Assembly (NCBI GenBank): GCA_026785945.1
Contig: JAJAZD010000355.1
Location: forward strand, 1 to 35,768
Direction: 5' to 3'
Length of the DNA stretch: 35,768 bases
DNA from: Pseudonocardia sp.
GTDB lineage: Bacteria > Actinomycetota > Actinomycetes > Mycobacteriales > Pseudonocardiaceae
Position numbers and translations under genes: made by a program
Shown here: positions 33,959-35,768 of the stretch, piece after piece
How positions within the stretch are numbered: the first letter of the stretch is position 1
Layout of the letters: each line of letters starts with the position of its first letter
Notes under the pieces: generated by a model
What the model saw: only the letters and a program-made list of their open reading frames with translations
The model's database searches: none
Told to the model about the DNA's origin: nothing

Positions 33959-33972
33959 AGTTCGCCTGAACT
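33959..33972. repeat. 14-base palindrome at trio/antitoxin border
   Basis: AGTTC-GCCT-GAACT, a 5-bp stem with 4-base spacer, lies between the trio stop (33949) and the DUF433 gene start, overlapping the end of the right CCCTTCAG copy. It may be a recombination site arm, an operator of the toxin-antitoxin-like pair, or chance. Confidence 0.45.
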
Positions 33973-33981
33973 TCCGGAGGA

Positions 33982-34467
33982 ATGCGCGAGTACCGCGCCA
34001 AGCAGGTCACCCTCCAGTACCTCCGACCGGTCATCGCGATCCTCCGCGAAGAGCTCGGCGTCCGCTACCCGCTCGCGACCCTCAAGCCCTACACCTCCGG
34101 ACGCAGCCTCGCGCTCAAGGTCCAGAAACAGGTCGGACTCGACCCGTCACTCAACATCGTCGTTCTCGGCCGCGACGGATCCGTCCAGCTCACCGACACT
34201 GCCGCGGCCTTCCTGGAGAAGGTCGACTTCGACGACGACGGCACCGGCGACGCCCGCCGCCTCTACCCCCTCGGCCGCTCCGTCCCCGTTGTCCTCGACC
34301 CCGACCACGGCTTCGGCGAGCCCACCCTCACCACCGGGGCGCGTACGGAGGCGATCGCCGAACTCGTCGCCGCCGGCGAAACACGCGAACGGGTCGCCAC
34401 CGTCTACGACATCACCGTCGACGACGTCGACTTCGCAGTTCAGTACGAGCACGACCACGCTGCCTGA
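33982..34467 (+). CDS. DUF433-type antitoxin, N-terminally short
   Basis: The 161-residue protein has a C-terminal DUF433 helix-turn-helix (GARTEAIAELVAAGETRERVATVYDITVDDVDFAV), as in VapB45-like antitoxins. The earlier part (VTLQYLRPVIAILREELGVRYPLAT) matches the middle of such proteins, but the usual N-terminal MerR-like DNA-binding domain of about 70-80 residues is absent, and an in-frame TGA lies 15 bases upstream. GGAGGA abuts the ATG with almost no spacing, so translation may be weak. The PIN-like gene starts five bases after its stop. A truncated antitoxin created by the adjacent trio is possible; a naturally short family member is the alternative. Confidence 0.65.
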   Translation: MREYRAKQVTLQYLRPVIAILREELGVRYPLATLKPYTSGRSLALKVQKQVGLDPSLNIVVLGRDGSVQLTDTAAAFLEKVDFDDDGTGDARRLYPLGRSVPVVLDPDHGFGEPTLTTGARTEAIAELVAAGETRERVATVYDITVDDVDFAVQYEHDHAA

Positions 34468-34471
34468 AGCC

Positions 34472-34924
34472 GTGCCCGCAGCCCTACAGACCCACCGCTG
34501 GTTCGTCGACGAGAACAGCCTCGGCGTCGCGAAGGCGCTCGCCCACGTGCGCGGCGACATCACCTGGCCCGGAGCACCCGCCGGCCCGGTTCCCGCGGGC
34601 GCCGCCGACACTGCGTGGTTGCCTGTCATCGGCCAGGCCGGCCTGGTCGTGCTCACCCGTGACAAGCGCATCCGCAGCCGCCCGCTCGAACGCCAAGCCC
34701 TGCTCGACCACAACGTCCGAGCCTGCTTCCTCACCAGCGGCGGCAGCCTCACCCTCTTCGAACAACTCCGACTCTGGCTCCGGTACTGGGACGACATCGA
34801 GGACCTCGTAGCCGACCAACCGGCACCCTGGCTCGCCAGCGTCACCCGCGCGGGCGTCCGGATCTTCGACACCCGACAATCGCCCGGCCAGCGACACGGT
34901 CGACCGTCTACGGAGATCCCGTAG
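34472..34924 (+). CDS. PIN-like toxin (VapC45/DUF5615-type)
   Basis: The 150-residue protein fits the PIN-like fold of VapC45-type putative RNases. FVDENSLGVAKAL supplies the first acidic pair (D, E); WLPVIGQAGLVVLTRDKRI holds the conserved TRD; RACFLTSGG follows. PIN-like nucleases cleave RNA using a cluster of acidic residues and a metal ion. GTG 34472 is chosen because it lies just after the DUF433 stop; CTG 34460 is possible. The pairing of DUF433 and this fold in adjacent genes matches Rv2018/Rv2019 of M. tuberculosis, from memory. It is the last gene before attR. The final 25 residues are basic and variable. Confidence 0.7.
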   Translation: MPAALQTHRWFVDENSLGVAKALAHVRGDITWPGAPAGPVPAGAADTAWLPVIGQAGLVVLTRDKRIRSRPLERQALLDHNVRACFLTSGGSLTLFEQLRLWLRYWDDIEDLVADQPAPWLASVTRAGVRIFDTRQSPGQRHGRPSTEIP

Positions 34925-35006
34925 CCACGACCTGACCCTTCGGATCACGCGCTCGCTATCGTCCAGCACATGAGCCCCCCGGGCGGGGCAGAATTGCCAC
35001 GGAATC

Positions 35007-35030
35007 GTGTCCGAGTCCCCCCTCGGACAC
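35007..35030. repeat. attR: distal att core, perfect inverted repeat
   Basis: Bases 35014-35030 equal the att core at the tRNA 3' end. Here the core is part of a perfect 9-bp inverted repeat: GTGTCCGAG (35007-35015), spacer TCCCCC (35016-35021), CTCGGACAC (35022-35030). This is the expected form of a tyrosine-recombinase core site, with the spacer as the likely overlap region. It also resembles the acceptor stem of tRNA-Leu folded on itself. The 83 bases from 34924 to here hold no gene. Confidence 0.92.
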
Positions 35031-35036
35031 CCCACG

Positions 35037-35052
35037 GTAGCTCCCCTGCTAC
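35037..35052. promoter_or_regulatory. Hairpin 6 bases after distal att core
   Basis: GTAGC-TCCCCT-GCTAC matches the hairpin after attL at 12 of 16 positions and lies at the identical distance from the core. One stem pair differs by a compensating change (G-C to A-T), so the structure itself seems to be conserved. Confidence 0.7.
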
Positions 35053-35064
35053 GAATCACGTACC

Positions 35065-35088
35065 TGTGTTCAAGCGCGCTTGAACACA
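35065..35088. promoter_or_regulatory. Perfect 24-bp palindrome upstream of AbrB-like copy C
   Basis: TGTGTTCAAGCG is followed directly by its reverse complement. It lies 53 bases before the likely ATG of the AbrB-like gene, so it is a candidate dimer-binding operator or integrase arm site. The equivalent position after attL (23706-23736) holds a diverged version. Confidence 0.8.
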
Positions 35089-35140
35089 CCATCAGCGCAA
35101 CCACACTCAGCGCGCGCGCCTCTCGAGAGAGGCCAACGCG

Positions 35141-35437
35141 ATGACGACGCGCCTCGTGCCATCGATCACTCCCGGCCATCAGCTACACGGTCGCGACGCC
35201 TCCCGCCCGGCACTCCCGCAGGCGCGCCCGCTGCGGATCCCGCTGGTGCCGGTGCGCAGTAACCCGGAGTCGGTGTACGGACTGGCGGTCATCGACTGTC
35301 ACGGCCGCACCGCGGACCGCACCGTGCTTCACGCGCTGGGCTGGTGCCCGGGCCGACCGATCGCGCTGAGCATCATCAGCGGCTCGGTGCTGCTCGGCGC
35401 CCACCACACCGCCCTCCTGCCGGGAGCCACGCCATGA
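35141..35437 (+). CDS. AbrB-like protein (copy C, single-domain)
   Basis: The 98-residue protein aligns with the first unit of copy A (VYGLAVIDCHGRTADRTVLHALGW) but stops before the second, canonical AbrB unit. The N-terminal arm (PLRIPLVPVRSNPESVYG) matches copy A. The stop overlaps the next ATG (ATGA at 35434-35437), as in copies A and B, so the coupling survives although the protein is shortened. It is probably a decayed or single-domain variant. It lies just beyond the distal att core and so belongs to a second element that runs out of the window. GAGAGAGG lies about 11 bases before ATG 35141. Confidence 0.65.
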   Translation: MTTRLVPSITPGHQLHGRDASRPALPQARPLRIPLVPVRSNPESVYGLAVIDCHGRTADRTVLHALGWCPGRPIALSIISGSVLLGAHHTALLPGATP

Positions 35438-35768
35438 CCACGGCACAGCCACGCACAGCCACACCCAGCAACGGCAGGCCACACCCGGCAGGCCGAGCTC
35501 GACGCCGCCCGACTGCTGCTCGACCGCATGGGCATCACCCCCGCCGACCTGATCACCACCTCCCGCCCGCGGGCCGCGGTCCCGACCTTCACCCAGTACA
35601 TCCCGAAGGTTCGAGACGCCGTCGGTGACGGCACCCGCCGCGTCTACGGCTCCTACTGGAACCGCATCCTCGACCGCTGGCCCGACCACCGCCTCGACGA
35701 CATCACCCCGACCGACATCAAGCAGCTCGTCGAGCACACCAAGACCCACGTCGTGGCCCGACGCAACA
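35434..35768 (+). pseudogene. Integrase N-terminus (copy C), frameshifted, cut by window end
   Basis: The coupled ATG at 35434 opens a frame that ends at 35626-35628 and is not integrase-like after about 19 codons. The integrase-like protein (AELDAARLLLDRMG, VPTFTQYIPKV, GTRRVYGSYWNRILDRW) is in the other frame from about 35489 to the window end, and that frame has no start codon before the ATG inside DRMG. One base lost or two gained between 35450 and 35490 would restore it. It is close to copy A. It may be a dead integrase, a programmed frameshift or a sequence error. Confidence 0.72.

Larger units (their letters stand above)
30828..33960. mobile_element. Candidate Tn554-like recombinase trio unit
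   Basis: Two tyrosine-recombinase-like genes with a small XRE gene between them form one unit. The copies of CCCTTCAG (30828-30835, 33953-33960) are tentative borders; an 8-base match near both ends could be chance. Tn554 also carries two tyrosine recombinases and a small third gene and lacks terminal inverted repeats, so the architecture is comparable. The next gene downstream appears to have lost its N-terminus, consistent with an insertion at this border. Confidence 0.4.
23658..35030. mobile_element. Integrated island in tRNA-Leu (about 11.4 kb)
   Basis: The island is bounded by the 17-base direct repeats at the tRNA 3' end and at 35014-35030. It contains an integrase next to the tRNA, a Gabija-like defence pair, a methyltransferase/AbrB-like/integrase operon, a recombinase trio and a toxin-antitoxin-like pair. 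I see no replication initiator, FtsK/TraB-like translocase, relaxase or excisionase of a known family, so it is not an obvious conjugative element. The region is functionally unlike the housekeeping genes to the left. The direct repeats, an adjacent integrase and the target tRNA together make the boundary assignment strong. Confidence 0.9.

Noticed and set aside
35007-35030. A second, partial tRNA-Leu gene
   Set aside because: Only an acceptor-stem-like hairpin is present, with no D, anticodon or T arms. It is better explained as the element half of the att core.
23658-35030. Actinomycete integrative and conjugative element (AICE)
   Set aside because: An integrase and tRNA site are present, but no replication initiator and no FtsK/TraB-like translocase can be seen in the island.

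Overview
The window is very GC-rich, with GTG and TTG starts and many ATGA/GTGA stop-start overlaps. That fits a high-GC actinobacterium. A Pseudonocardia-like (Pseudonocardiaceae) genome is my best guess, supported by the gene order uppP / histidine-phosphatase / DUF3090 / SCO1664-family plus DUF5703, which I recall as an actinobacterial block also found in mycobacteria. The genus is an inference.

Bases 1-23588 look like chromosome. In order they hold: a cupin oxygenase and a sucrase/ferredoxin-like protein; an App1-type phosphatase; a broken HAD phosphatase; a four-gene translationally coupled cluster with two different GTPases (4008-8668); glpK-glpD for glycerol use; a PLP-dependent dehydratase; a VOC protein; 6-phosphogluconate dehydrogenase; a frameshifted EamA transporter; the SCO1664/DUF3090/phosphatase block; an SDR remnant; uppP; DUF5703; then quinone oxidoreductase, SDR and M20 peptidase on the minus strand. 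Several short palindromic repeats lie between these genes.

At 23589-23673 sits a tRNA-Leu(GAG). The last 17 bases of its 3' region (23658-23674) recur perfectly at 35014-35030, so 23658-35030 reads as an integrated island of about 11.4 kb. The deduced attP core is a perfect 9-bp inverted repeat around a 6-bp spacer, as expected for a tyrosine recombinase. The island carries an AbrB-like regulator coupled to an integrase next to the tRNA; a two-gene Gabija-like defence system (OLD-type ATPase/TOPRIM nuclease plus a short UvrD-like helicase); an opposing operon of DNA methyltransferase, AbrB-like protein and integrase; a three-gene recombinase/XRE/zinc-ribbon-recombinase set; and a DUF433/PIN-like toxin-antitoxin pair. 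I see no replication or conjugation genes.

Just beyond the distal att site (35031 to the window end) the left end of a second, related element appears to begin. It has the same hairpin at the same distance from the att core, then another AbrB-like gene coupled to an integrase start whose reading frame is broken. The site therefore looks like a tandem array of related islands at one tRNA. The most interesting parts are the recurring AbrB-integrase unit (three copies in 12 kb), its fusion with a methyltransferase operon, and the Gabija-like cargo bracketed by two inverted integrase genes.
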